This document shows positions 12,608-22,717 of a stretch of 34,441 nt of DNA, in pieces. Below the pieces are notes generated by a model. The model was given only the letters and a program-made list of their open reading frames with translations, searched no databases and was not told the origin of the DNA. The first letter of the stretch is position 1. The number at the start of each line of letters is the position of its first letter. A program made the position numbers and the translations under genes. The stretch is from an uncultured Flavobacteriaceae bacterium (GTDB taxonomy: Bacteria; Bacteroidota; Bacteroidia; Flavobacteriales; Flavobacteriaceae), in the NCBI GenBank assembly GCA_937136455.1, contig CAKZOO010000138.1, positions 1-34,441 of the forward strand, written 5' to 3'.

Positions 12608-13225
12608 ATGGCTAGTAAATTTGATATATGTTCTAAAGCTTTAGCGGAGTTGGGAGAAGACGCTATAAGTAGTTTTACTGCCAATACCCCACCTTCTAAT
12701 GCTTGTGGTTTAATATACCCTGATTATATCAAATATTTATTATCCATCTTTGAATGGAATTTTACACTAAAGAAAGTACAGTTAGCTAGATTAAGTGAAG
12801 CACCATTAAACGAATGGAAATATGCTTACCAGATGCCAAGTGATATGCTTGTATTCAGAGCTTTCTTTGTTGGATCAGAAACTAACATTTTACCACAAAC
12901 AAACTACGAGATATTCCAAGATGAAGTTTATACTAATGAAGAAACAGTATATATAGATTATCAATTCCAAGTTGATGAAAGTAATTTTCCACCATATTTT
13001 ACAGAGTTTGTAGTCAAAGCACTTTCAGCTAAATTAGCATTGCCTATTACTGATGATAAAAATATTTTACAGATTAAGAAAGTAGAAGCTTTTGGTAATC
13101 CTTCTGATAATTTAAATGGGGGCGAGTTTGCAGTAGCAAAAAAAATAGATAGCCTTCAAAATCCTTCACCATCTTTTAATAGTAACGGTGGCGGTAACGA
13201 CTTATTAGCAGCTAGATTTAGTTAA
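12608..13225 (+). CDS. Tail tubular protein A (T7 gp11-like)
   Basis: 205 residues, close to T7 gp11 (196). Conserved pattern: FDICSKALAELGEDAISSF, then a region like YPDYIKYLLSIFEWNFTLKK and LSEAPLNEWKYAYQMPSDML. It forms the ring between portal and nozzle in the short tail. The start ATG follows the capsid terminator by about 12 bases, so some read-through or an unseen promoter must supply this gene. Confidence 0.88.
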   Translation: MASKFDICSKALAELGEDAISSFTANTPPSNACGLIYPDYIKYLLSIFEWNFTLKKVQLARLSEAPLNEWKYAYQMPSDMLVFRAFFVGSETNILPQTNYEIFQDEVYTNEETVYIDYQFQVDESNFPPYFTEFVVKALSAKLALPITDDKNILQIKKVEAFGNPSDNLNGGEFAVAKKIDSLQNPSPSFNSNGGGNDLLAARFS

Positions 13226-13226
13226 T

Positions 13227-15593
13227 ATGCCTATAAAGCAAACACAACATAAATTTACAACAGGAGAGTTAGATCCTTTATTGGTTGGAAGAACTGATAT
13301 TGACAAATATTATGGTGCAGCCGAAGAGATGACTAATGTCGCTGTTTTAGCCCAAGGTGGCTTTAAAAGAGATGACGGCTTAGAATTTGCTCAAAGATTA
13401 TTTAGGCAAACAACAAGAGAAGAAAGTCCAACTATTACTACCCCGAATGGTGGAACAGGAGCTAATGCGAATGACGATGACACGACAACAACACTAGTAA
13501 CGACAACAAATATATCCACTACTAACCCTTATGTAGTAGCTCACTATGATTTAGGGAGTCAAAAGGATTTAGCTTTTATTGATGTTGTAGGTTGTTCACT
13601 AACTAGCCAAACAAATGATGATGAGTTTTTTATTCAAGTATCTACAGATGACGCAGTTTGGACAAGCCTTGGATCAGCTTTAGATCTAAGTACAACAGCA
13701 GTTACAAGAAGAAGAGCAGCAAGAGGTACTTATCGTTATGTTAGATTTGTTCGTATAGGTGCAACAGATTTAGGCACTGATAAAGTAACTTTACAAGAAT
13801 TTAATGTTTTTGTCGAAGAATCCACTTTGTCAAATGTTAAACAAATACCTTTTGAATTTAGTGTTAATGATAGCTATATGCTAGTCATTACTGATAAAAA
13901 TATTGCTGTATATAAAAATAAGGTACATCAAATAGATGTTAGAGCTAATGTCTTTACTCATAGTGTATTATCTTCAATAAGATATACACAATCAGCAGAC
14001 ACAGCTATTTTAGTACAAGAAGATGTAACCCCCCAAAAGTTAATTAGACAAGGTTCAGATGATAAGTGGTTATTAAGTACAATATCATTTGACCATATAC
14101 CTAAATTTGATTTTGACCCAGTCATTACAGAGCCTACAGGTACATTAACTCCCTCAGCAACAGATGGAGTTGTAACATTAACAGCTTCTGCAGGTACGCC
14201 TTTTTCTACCGCAAGCATAGGGCAATATTTACAAGGTAGAGGTGGAAGGGCGAGAGTTATAGAATATATATCTACAACACAAGTTAGAGCAATTACTGAA
14301 ATTCCTTTTTATTCTACAACCGCTATACCAAATGGTGAATGGGAATATTTAACAGGCTTTGAAGATGTGTGGAGTAGCACAAGGGGCTATCCTAAAAGCG
14401 TTACTTTCCATAGGGGCAGATTATGGTTTGGAGGTTCTAAATCAAGACCTCAGACTATATGGGGATCAAAAATAAGCTTATTCTTTGATTTTGATTTAGG
14501 TTCTTTATATGATGATGAGGCAATAGATGCTACGCTAGACACGGATCAAATTAACGCCATTGTTAATATAAAATCTTCTAATGGTAATCTAATCATATTC
14601 ACCTCAGCTAATGAGTTTGCTGTTATTTCTAGTTCAACAACTGGTATAACTCCACAGAACTTTTATCCAGTGGCGGTTTCACAATACGGAAGTGAAGCTA
14701 ATTTGCCAGTTGGTGTAATAGATAATCAGAATGTTTTTGTTCAAAGAGGCGGTAAATCTATTATTAGATATGCTTATGATACAACGCAACAAATAAGTGA
14801 TAGTGAAAACATCTCTCTTTTATCAACACACCTTATTGACAGCCCCCTTGATTTTGCTATAAGGAAAAGTACGTCAACAGATGAAACTAATTTGGTTTTG
14901 TTTATTGATGGTACAAATAGGCTTATCAAAGGAACTATATTATTTAACCAACAAGTTATTGGCTTTAGTAAGAGAATAACAACAAACACAACAGATGGTA
15001 AATTTAAAACAGTTGCAGTTGATGTTTCAACAATTTATACAACAGTTGAGCGTACTGTAAATGGTACAACTGATAATTATTTAGAAGTATTTAATGATAA
15101 CGCTTTACTTGATTCTAGTGTTATTTATTCCACTGGATTGCCTACTAATACTTTTAGCGGTTTAGACCATTTAGAAGGCGAAACTTTAAAAGTTATTGCT
15201 GATGGCGCTGTATTAAGCGATGTAACAGTAAGTAGCGGAAGTGTAACTATTGACAGAAATGCTGAAACTTCTTGTGAAATAGGTTTGAACATGACCCCAA
15301 CTGTTACTACATTACCTTTGGAAGTAATTCAATTAGGCTCTCAAATTGGTAAAAAGAAAAGAATATCTGAGGTTGTATTAAGAGTTGACAACACTGGAGA
15401 CTTTACAGTTAATGGCTATGAAGTTTCATTTAGAACAACTGGAGGAGTACCACCTACAATCCCCCCTACTTTTACAGGGGATAAAAAGGTAAAAGGTTTG
15501 TTTGGTTGGGCTGAGAGACAGCAAATAACTATCTCACAAAGTCAACCAACAGAATTAAAAGTGTTAAGTGTAACAATGAATGTAAACGTATAA
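13227..15593 (+). CDS. Tail tubular protein B (T7 gp12-like nozzle) with discoidin-like insert
   Basis: 788 residues, similar in size to T7 gp12. It begins QHKFTTGELDPLLVGRTDID with YYGAAEEMTNVAVLAQGGFK, the family signature. Residues about 75-195 look like an inserted F5/8 type C (discoidin-like) fold: NPYVVAHYDLGSQKDLAFID, FFIQVSTDDAVWTSLG, TYRYVRFVRIG. A phage tail protein can use such a module to bind sugars. The rest (PKSVTFHRGRLWFGGSKSRP; ISVFFDFD-like ISLFFDFDLGSLYDDEAID) is typical nozzle sequence. Confidence 0.87.
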   Translation: MPIKQTQHKFTTGELDPLLVGRTDIDKYYGAAEEMTNVAVLAQGGFKRDDGLEFAQRLFRQTTREESPTITTPNGGTGANANDDDTTTTLVTTTNISTTNPYVVAHYDLGSQKDLAFIDVVGCSLTSQTNDDEFFIQVSTDDAVWTSLGSALDLSTTAVTRRRAARGTYRYVRFVRIGATDLGTDKVTLQEFNVFVEESTLSNVKQIPFEFSVNDSYMLVITDKNIAVYKNKVHQIDVRANVFTHSVLSSIRYTQSADTAILVQEDVTPQKLIRQGSDDKWLLSTISFDHIPKFDFDPVITEPTGTLTPSATDGVVTLTASAGTPFSTASIGQYLQGRGGRARVIEYISTTQVRAITEIPFYSTTAIPNGEWEYLTGFEDVWSSTRGYPKSVTFHRGRLWFGGSKSRPQTIWGSKISLFFDFDLGSLYDDEAIDATLDTDQINAIVNIKSSNGNLIIFTSANEFAVISSSTTGITPQNFYPVAVSQYGSEANLPVGVIDNQNVFVQRGGKSIIRYAYDTTQQISDSENISLLSTHLIDSPLDFAIRKSTSTDETNLVLFIDGTNRLIKGTILFNQQVIGFSKRITTNTTDGKFKTVAVDVSTIYTTVERTVNGTTDNYLEVFNDNALLDSSVIYSTGLPTNTFSGLDHLEGETLKVIADGAVLSDVTVSSGSVTIDRNAETSCEIGLNMTPTVTTLPLEVIQLGSQIGKKKRISEVVLRVDNTGDFTVNGYEVSFRTTGGVPPTIPPTFTGDKKVKGLFGWAERQQITISQSQPTELKVLSVTMNVNV

Positions 15594-16210
15594 TGGTAGC
15601 AGCAGCAGGAGCAATGGCAGCAGGTAGCGGTGGAGCAGCAGCAGGAGCAGGTGGAGCAGCAGGAGCAGGAGGTGCAAGTGGCATGATGTCTCTTCTAGGT
15701 GGCTCTGGCGGTAAATCTATGGCTGGTGCAAATATGATTGGTTCTGGTATTACTGGGATAGCTTCTGGCTTTGCTACTTTACAAGCTGCGTCTATGCAAG
15801 CTAGACAATACAAAATACAAGGTATTTTTCAGGGTCTCGCATTGTCGCAAGAAAAACTAAGAGGAAGAGAGCAAGCAGTTTTTTTAAGAAAGAAATTCTT
15901 AGATAATTTATCAAGTGCTAGAGCTTCTTTTGCTAATAGAGGTGTTTCTATGGGTAGTGGTATTGGTAGACAATTTGCTATTCAAACATTAAGTACATTA
16001 CAAAAAGATGTTCAAGCAGCACAATTAAATAGTCAAGCAGCACAAATTCAATTAAGATTAGATGCTTCACAAACTAGACTAGCAGAAAAAACAGCTAGAA
16101 ATATGGGTATAATAAAAGCAGCCCCACAATTAGTAAAGGGTAGTAAAAACCTATTAACAGGCTTTAAGTCTGTAAAAGGTGCGGGATCTAATTCAACACA
16201 GGGTAAATAA
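15593..16210 (+). CDS. Internal virion protein (T7 gp14-like)
   Basis: 205 residues. The N-terminus is almost all Ala/Gly (residues 1-30). A hydrophobic stretch (GANMIGSGITGIASGFATLQ) is followed by a long helix (QEKLRGREQAVFLRKKFLDN; QKDVQAAQLNSQAAQIQL). This is the pattern of gp14, which inserts into the outer membrane during ejection. Overlaps both neighbours by one base. Confidence 0.72.
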   Translation: MVAAAGAMAAGSGGAAAGAGGAAGAGGASGMMSLLGGSGGKSMAGANMIGSGITGIASGFATLQAASMQARQYKIQGIFQGLALSQEKLRGREQAVFLRKKFLDNLSSARASFANRGVSMGSGIGRQFAIQTLSTLQKDVQAAQLNSQAAQIQLRLDASQTRLAEKTARNMGIIKAAPQLVKGSKNLLTGFKSVKGAGSNSTQGK

Positions 16211-17838
16211 TGGTTAGTTTATTACAAAGAAACGTAGGAGTAGCACAAGCAGGAAGCCCACAATTCCAACCATCAACAGCCAGCTCTACTTTTTTTGGTG
16301 AAGTTAGTAAGAGCTTTGCGAATATCTCTAATGAGATGCAATCAAAAGCTGAAAATCTTTATATAAGCTCTTCACTTACTGATGCTAGAAAATCAGCTAG
16401 AGAAATATATAATAAAAATTTAGATAACCCAGAACAACTACAAAAGGAACTAGCTAAGTATCAAGAAGGTATGACTAGTAAATTACCTTCAAATCTAGTA
16501 CCCAGATTACAAAATGAGTATAGCCAACTTGCAGAGCAATATATAGCAAAAGCAACAACAGCTAGAAATCAACAACTTACAGTTGAGCAACAAAAAGGTT
16601 TAAATGATTATGAAAACCAATTATTAAATGATATTCAATTTTCAGCTAGAGATTTGTTTGGAGGCAATGAGCAGTTAAGCGAAGATGAAGTAAAAGTAAA
16701 AAATCTTAATGCAATTAATAATATAGCAGCAGATTTCAATTCTTTAGAAAAAGAAATAGGGGCTATGGGTGCGGATGGTAAACCATTAAAAACCCCTCAA
16801 CAAATGATTAAGTCTATTAATAAAGCTAAAGAATATTTTTTTAGTGAAACAGCAAGAACTTGGTTAAGTAACCAACCAGATAAATTAGCAGCGTATAACC
16901 AATGGAAAAACAACGAAGTATCTTTGGATCTGCCAGAAGGTTCTATTAATGTTAGAGATACTATGAGTCCAGAAGTAAGGGCTAAAATAGACAAAGAATT
17001 GATGCAGGGCATTAAAAATGAAGTCTATATTCATAAGCAAAGAACAGATCAAATAGATCAAGAAAGAGAAATATTCCAAGATGAAGCTAAAAAATCTTTA
17101 TATGAAAGAGCTTTAACTGGTGATTTATTACCTGCACAAGTAGAAGCTAGCAGAGATATTTTAGAATTTAAAGACTACAAAGACTTTAGTCAAATGGCTA
17201 GAGAATCTAACCCAGTAACAAATGGCAGTGTTTATGGAAGATTACTTAATAATATAGACGCAGGTAAAGATGTAGAAGCAGAAATAAACCACGCCAGATT
17301 TATGGAAAAATCATTAAGCAACGAAGACTACAAACAGTTAAGAGATAGGTTAGAAGGAAAAGAAGCTATTACAGACCCAGAAACTAATAATATTAGATTA
17401 ATGCGTGGGTTACTTGGGGGCGATTCAGAATTGTTAGATTTAGCAGGTAGTGCTACTATGGCTAGAGCAGAATTAGAATTAAGAAATGCTTACCTTAATT
17501 TTAAGGAAGGTCAAGGTAAAAACCCAAATGAGAAAGAAGCTCAAGAAATAATGGAAAATGTAGTAGAAAGATATGCTATTATGAACCTTGATAATTATTC
17601 AGCAGCTATTCCTAAACCTTCACAAATGCCTTTATCTATGAAAACAAAATCATCACAATTAACAGATGATAATTTACAAAAAGTAAAACAAGATACTGTA
17701 AACTTTTATAAAAACAAATATAATGGTGACTTAGAGCAAGTTAAAGAAGACCCTAAATTCATAGAAGATATGAAAGGGATTAAAAAATTTGAAAGAGTTT
17801 TATTGTTAAAAAAAGAAAAAACACAACAAATTAAATAA
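16210..17838 (+). CDS. Internal virion protein (T7 gp15-like)
   Basis: 542 residues, helical, Gln/Asn/Lys-rich, no signal peptide or enzyme motif. Its place between the gp14-like and very large gp16-like genes, and its length, fit the second ejection protein of T7-type phages, which forms the periplasmic tube. Sequence support is by composition and order only. Confidence 0.62.
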   Translation: MVSLLQRNVGVAQAGSPQFQPSTASSTFFGEVSKSFANISNEMQSKAENLYISSSLTDARKSAREIYNKNLDNPEQLQKELAKYQEGMTSKLPSNLVPRLQNEYSQLAEQYIAKATTARNQQLTVEQQKGLNDYENQLLNDIQFSARDLFGGNEQLSEDEVKVKNLNAINNIAADFNSLEKEIGAMGADGKPLKTPQQMIKSINKAKEYFFSETARTWLSNQPDKLAAYNQWKNNEVSLDLPEGSINVRDTMSPEVRAKIDKELMQGIKNEVYIHKQRTDQIDQEREIFQDEAKKSLYERALTGDLLPAQVEASRDILEFKDYKDFSQMARESNPVTNGSVYGRLLNNIDAGKDVEAEINHARFMEKSLSNEDYKQLRDRLEGKEAITDPETNNIRLMRGLLGGDSELLDLAGSATMARAELELRNAYLNFKEGQGKNPNEKEAQEIMENVVERYAIMNLDNYSAAIPKPSQMPLSMKTKSSQLTDDNLQKVKQDTVNFYKNKYNGDLEQVKEDPKFIEDMKGIKKFERVLLLKKEKTQQIK

Positions 17839-20800
17839 TGATTGAAGATAAAAACCTAGAAACAATAAACGATTATAGAAGCTATAGGCAACAAGAGGAA
17901 GATAAACAATTAGCCGATGAGTTTTTGTCAGAGTTTCAAACAGAACAACCAGAAGTTGAACAGCCAGTAACAGAAGAAAAGATGGTGAAAGAGGAAATAA
18001 TAGAAGAGCCAAAAGAACATATTTTAAAAAGAATAAGTAAAGATGTTTCAAGGGGTTTATTTGCTGAAGGTGGTAGAGCAGTAGTTAGTGGGGTTACCAA
18101 AGGTATTAACGAAATGGCAGATCTAGCCAATGATTTTAATCAATTTCTAGGTGCTAATTTTGCTAAAGGCGTTGTGTCAGTTGTAGGTGATGAAGAGGCC
18201 AAACAGCGAGTAAAGAAAATTACAGCAAAAAAGCAAGATGAACAATTTGCCCCTATACCTCAACCGACCTTTGGAGTAGAGGAGGCAGAAAGCCCTAAGT
18301 CAGTAACTGGTAATATAGTAGAAGATATAGCTCAATTCCTTACTGGTTTTGGTGTTGCAGGTAAAGCATTATCTAAATCAGCTAAGTTTGCAAAAACAGG
18401 TAAACTAACTCAATTAGTAACAAAGGGTGCAGTTGGTGATGTTTTAGCTTTTGATGAACAAGAAGAGAGACTATCTAATGTAGTACAGGGTACTCCTTTA
18501 GAAAACCCTGTCACAGAATATTTACAATCAGATGAAGATGACAGCCTTATAGAGGCTAAATTTAAACAAGGTCTTGAAGGTGCAGGTTTGGGATTAATGG
18601 GAGAGGGTCTATTTAAGGCTGCTAAAGTAATTAAAAAAAATACTAAGTTTAAAAAATCTATTGAATCAGAGTTAGAAGGTTTAGAAAAAGCGCCTGAGGC
18701 AGGATTAGAAACTAAACAACTATCAATGTTAGGTAATCCTGAAAGCAGCGATTTTGTTTATAGTAAATTAGCAGCAGCTAAACAAGAAACAGAAAACTTA
18801 ACAGCGGAACAAGTTAGCAAACTAAAACCTAAAACAGCAGACGAAATAGAAATTAACTTTGCTCGTATAAATAGCCCAGAGGATTTAAAAGAAGCTATGC
18901 AAGCTTATGCTAATGAAACACAGCTATTACCGACAGTAAAAGGTGCTAGAAGGGGCGTAAGGTCAAACGAAGTAACTTTAAAAGCAGCAGAAGATGTTGA
19001 CGCTTTCAAAACACTTTTGGAAAGAAGAGAGGGGCAAGCTTTAAATGCTGAACAAATCACAGCGTCTAGAAACTTTTATTACAATACAACTAATAAATTA
19101 ATGGATCTAGCCAAAAGAGCGTCAAGTCCAGAGGCAACAGATGTTGATCAATATGCTTTTAGAAAGATGGTTGCAACCCACCATGCAGTTCAAAAAGAAG
19201 TATTAGGAGCAAGAGCAGAAGCAGGGCGTGCATTACAAGCTTGGTCAATACCAGCAGAAGGAACAAGCCCTGAAAAACTCAAGGGTATGGAAGCAATTCT
19301 AGATGCTTTTGGAGGTGCTGAAGCAAGTAAAGATTTAGCTTCAAAACTCGCTTCTTTTGCTGATGGTCAATTAACTACAGATAGTATAAATTATATTACA
19401 CAAAAATCAGCTTATGCAAGAACAAGAGATGCAGTTGTAGAGGCTTGGACAGCAGGACTTTTAACTAATCCAGTTACACACAGTAAAAACTTAGCTTCAA
19501 ATACATTGACAACTTTAATGGGAGCAGCAGAAAGATATGCACAAGCTGCCTTTCCTCAAAGTGATGTTACTATACAAGAGGCTAACACTTTTGTTAAAGG
19601 TTTATTACAAAGTCAAAAAGAAGCAATTGCCAATGCGGGTAGAGCTTTTAGAACAGGTCAAACTGGTTTTGGTCAAGGTAAAGTAGAATTACCTAGAACA
19701 AGGGCATCATCAGCCGATGAATTAAATGCAACAGGTATATTTAAACCTTTTGCTTATGCGATGGATTATTACGGAAGGGTGGTCAATACTTCTTTTAAAG
19801 CTTTAGCAGCAGGTGATGAATATGGCAAAACTATTTTATACAAATCTCAACTAAATGCTCTAGCAACAAGAGAGGGATTAGGTAAAGGTTTGAAGGGTCA
19901 AGATCTAACTGATTATGTGGCTAAAGCTACAAATGCACCTAGTGAAATATTACAACAAGAATCAAGAGACTTTGCAAATTATGCTACCTTTACAAAAGAA
20001 TTAGGAAAAAGTGGTAAAGCCTTTCAAAAAATATTATCACAAAATCCAGCTTTAAAATTTGTAATCCCATTTTATAAGACACCTGTAAACATATTTAAAT
20101 ATACTTTTGAAAGAACCCCCCTTGCTTTAGCTAGTGGAGTAGTTAGAAAAGAGTTGCAAGCAGGTGGAACAAGGCAAGCAGCAGCTTTAGCTAAAATTGG
20201 CATGGGTTCATCTTTGATGATGATAGGTGTTGATATGTCTGTTAATGGGAATATTACAGGTTCAGGACCAAAGGATAAAAAGCTAAGAACTCATTTATTA
20301 AATACAGGATGGCAACCAAATTCAATTAAAGTTGGTAAAGATTATTATTCTTATGCAGGTTTAGAGCCCCTTTCAACATTATTTTCCTTTAGTTCTACAA
20401 TGGCTGAAATTCTTACAAACTATGAAATGTATGACATAGAAGCGCAAGACGAGTTGGACAAAGTAATGACTGCTAGTGTAATTGCAATGAGTGATGCCAG
20501 TGTTAATAAAACTTTCTTACAAGGCGTATCAAATGTTATGGAAGCCTTATCAGATCCAGATCGCTTTGCTAAATCTTACATTAATAGGACATTAAGCTCT
20601 TTTGTACCAAGTATTTCAGCAGGTGTAGAAAGGGCAGTAAGTCCAGAAAGAGAAGCGGTTGAAAATTTAGCAGACGCTTTCAAATCAAGAATAGCTGGTT
20701 TTTCAGAAGACTTAGCAAAAAGAAGAAATGTTTATGGGGAAGTGTTAAAATATAGATACCCAGACGAAACAATATTAGATCAATCAACTTCCGCTATAAC

Positions 20801-21233
20801 TTCTTTATTTAACCCTTTTTATAAAAGCACAGAAAAAGACAGTCCGCTAGATGAGTTCTTATTGAGAGAAGGGCTTTTTGTAGGTATGGCAAGTAAAAGG
20901 CAATACTTTGAAGGTACTCAGATTAATTTAAGAGAGTATCCAGAAATTTATTCAAGATTATTAGAGTTGAGAGGGCAAGGAGTTGAACTTCCGCAGTATG
21001 GTAATGTTAATATGAAACAAGCATTAACTGATTTGGTCCAAGAAGATTCTATTAAATCTATTGCTTTCTTTAGTGAGTTTAAAACACAAGAAGATAAGCA
21101 GAATTTAATTAAGCAGATTGTTGACGATTATAACAATGAAGCTAAAAAAATTCTTCGAGAAGAATATCCAGTAATAGATCAGCTAATTTTAGAGGATGAA
21201 AACAATAAACAAAATATATTTGGAGGATTTTAA
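17838..21233 (+). CDS. Large internal virion / ejection protein (T7 gp16-like position)
   Basis: 1131 residues. The first 120 are acidic and disordered; the middle is helical. The C-terminal third (DYYGRVVNTSFKALAAGDEY, FVIPFYKTPVNIFKYTFERTP, GMGSSLMMIGVDMSVNGNIT, KVGKDYYSYAGLEPLSTLFS) follows a pattern I recognise from very large phage internal proteins, with hydrophobic segments that could enter the inner membrane. I see no lysozyme or transglycosylase motif, unlike T7 gp16. A peptidoglycan-degrading role is therefore doubtful. It overlaps the upstream stop by one base. Confidence 0.68.
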   Translation: MIEDKNLETINDYRSYRQQEEDKQLADEFLSEFQTEQPEVEQPVTEEKMVKEEIIEEPKEHILKRISKDVSRGLFAEGGRAVVSGVTKGINEMADLANDFNQFLGANFAKGVVSVVGDEEAKQRVKKITAKKQDEQFAPIPQPTFGVEEAESPKSVTGNIVEDIAQFLTGFGVAGKALSKSAKFAKTGKLTQLVTKGAVGDVLAFDEQEERLSNVVQGTPLENPVTEYLQSDEDDSLIEAKFKQGLEGAGLGLMGEGLFKAAKVIKKNTKFKKSIESELEGLEKAPEAGLETKQLSMLGNPESSDFVYSKLAAAKQETENLTAEQVSKLKPKTADEIEINFARINSPEDLKEAMQAYANETQLLPTVKGARRGVRSNEVTLKAAEDVDAFKTLLERREGQALNAEQITASRNFYYNTTNKLMDLAKRASSPEATDVDQYAFRKMVATHHAVQKEVLGARAEAGRALQAWSIPAEGTSPEKLKGMEAILDAFGGAEASKDLASKLASFADGQLTTDSINYITQKSAYARTRDAVVEAWTAGLLTNPVTHSKNLASNTLTTLMGAAERYAQAAFPQSDVTIQEANTFVKGLLQSQKEAIANAGRAFRTGQTGFGQGKVELPRTRASSADELNATGIFKPFAYAMDYYGRVVNTSFKALAAGDEYGKTILYKSQLNALATREGLGKGLKGQDLTDYVAKATNAPSEILQQESRDFANYATFTKELGKSGKAFQKILSQNPALKFVIPFYKTPVNIFKYTFERTPLALASGVVRKELQAGGTRQAAALAKIGMGSSLMMIGVDMSVNGNITGSGPKDKKLRTHLLNTGWQPNSIKVGKDYYSYAGLEPLSTLFSFSSTMAEILTNYEMYDIEAQDELDKVMTASVIAMSDASVNKTFLQGVSNVMEALSDPDRFAKSYINRTLSSFVPSISAGVERAVSPEREAVENLADAFKSRIAGFSEDLAKRRNVYGEVLKYRYPDETILDQSTSAITSLFNPFYKSTEKDSPLDEFLLREGLFVGMASKRQYFEGTQINLREYPEIYSRLLELRGQGVELPQYGNVNMKQALTDLVQEDSIKSIAFFSEFKTQEDKQNLIKQIVDDYNNEAKKILREEYPVIDQLILEDENNKQNIFGGF

Positions 21234-21236
21234 ATA

Positions 21237-22706
21237 ATGACAGTACCAGTTAATGATAGAAGAATACAATATACTGCAACAGCAGCTCAGACTATTTTTC
21301 CTTATGATTTTAAAATAGACGCTAACACAGAGCTTGAGGTAAAGCAAACAGTATATGCAACAGGTGATACTAACACATTAACATTAACGACTGAATACAC
21401 TGTAAGTGGCGTAGGAGATGCAGGGGGTGGTAATGTAACTTTAGTCACTGGTGCTGCTGTAGATGATACAATTACTATTGTTGGCAATACTCCGCTTTCA
21501 AGAGTAACAGATTTTAACCAAGCAGGTGATTTCTTGATGAGTGATTTAAACAATCAGCTAGACAAGTTGACTAACATTCTACAAGAAAATGATACTACTA
21601 TAAATAGAGCTGTAAAATTAAAAGATGAAGATACAACTTCTAGTTTAGAAATTCCAACTGCTACTAACAGAGCTAGTAAGTTCTTAGCTTTTGATGCAAG
21701 CGGTGACGCTATAGCCTCAGCAGGAACAACAGAAACTACTGTGAGTTCTTTTATGGCTACTGTATTAGATGATACAACAGCAGCAGCAGCAAGAACAACT
21801 TTAGATGCAGAACAAAAAGCTAATAGTTTAACTGCTATTACAACTTTAGAAGATGCAGATCAATTTATTGTTGCTGATAATTCTGATAGTGATAATAGTA
21901 AGAAAATAACCAAATTAAATTTGGCGGACGCTCTAGCCACCGATGCAGCAACAACTTCTACATTAGGAACAACATTAATTAAAAAAAGAATAATAGGATC
22001 AAATGGCACAGACACAGAGCACGATATTGATTTTACAGCAGGCTCAATTGATTTTTCAGATGGTTCGGGTCAGGCTTATATTGCAGCATTAACAAAGCAA
22101 GCCGATGCAACTTTTGCTACTGGCGATAATAGTGGGGCTATGGCCTCTGGTCAAAGCCTACCAACGTCAGGGACGGTACATTGGTTTGGCTTAAGTGATG
22201 CCAATGGCACAACCGTTGATATTGGCTGTGATACCGATGTTGACGCTACTAATTTGCTAGCCGATAGCGTAGTTATTGCCGCTGGCCTTACTAAATATCA
22301 AAGAATATTAAGCTTGAGAACTGACGCAAGCGCTAACTTCTTAGCATTCACGCAATATGCAAACCATATATTTTGGACATCGCCACCGACTGATTTATCA
22401 ACTAGTTCAACTACAACTAGCAAAACCAACTTATCAATTACCGTTCCAAATTCTATTGAGGTAATGGCAACTTTAGGGATTGGAGCAAGAGAGGGGGGGC
22501 TTATTTATACAAATGTTTTTAGCGAGGGTCAAGATGATAGCTCTCCAGTACAAGATAATAGAGATTTTTGCCTAGAGTCAGGAAGTAGAACTGGTTTAGA
22601 AGTTTCTAGATATACACAAAGCGCCACTGTAGCTTATAGATTAAGCGCAACAACACCAGACAAGCTAACCATCAAAACAAAATCATTTGTCGATCTTGGA
22701 ATATAA
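21237..22706 (+). CDS. Tail fibre protein with T7 gp17-type N-terminus
   Basis: 489 residues. The N-terminal 150 (VPVNDRRIQYTATAAQTIFP; NTPLSRVTDFNQAGDFLMSD; LNNQLDKLTNILQENDTTIN) match the T7 tail-fibre attachment domain. The centre contains DTTAAAARTTLDAEQK-type shaft repeats. The C-terminal 240 residues are beta-rich and probably carry the receptor-binding tip. From about base 21950 to 22690 the DNA uses more G/C codons (GCC, GGC, CTA) than the first part, suggesting exchange of the tip. GGAGG precedes the ATG. Confidence 0.87.
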   Translation: MTVPVNDRRIQYTATAAQTIFPYDFKIDANTELEVKQTVYATGDTNTLTLTTEYTVSGVGDAGGGNVTLVTGAAVDDTITIVGNTPLSRVTDFNQAGDFLMSDLNNQLDKLTNILQENDTTINRAVKLKDEDTTSSLEIPTATNRASKFLAFDASGDAIASAGTTETTVSSFMATVLDDTTAAAARTTLDAEQKANSLTAITTLEDADQFIVADNSDSDNSKKITKLNLADALATDAATTSTLGTTLIKKRIIGSNGTDTEHDIDFTAGSIDFSDGSGQAYIAALTKQADATFATGDNSGAMASGQSLPTSGTVHWFGLSDANGTTVDIGCDTDVDATNLLADSVVIAAGLTKYQRILSLRTDASANFLAFTQYANHIFWTSPPTDLSTSSTTTSKTNLSITVPNSIEVMATLGIGAREGGLIYTNVFSEGQDDSSPVQDNRDFCLESGSRTGLEVSRYTQSATVAYRLSATTPDKLTIKTKSFVDLGI

Positions 22707-22717
22707 TTAAAATAATT

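Noticed and set aside
15529..15813. Leftward Pro/Ala-rich ORF opposite the gp14-like gene
   Set aside because: It mirrors the Ala/Gly repeats of the gp14-like protein. Long antisense frames are expected there.
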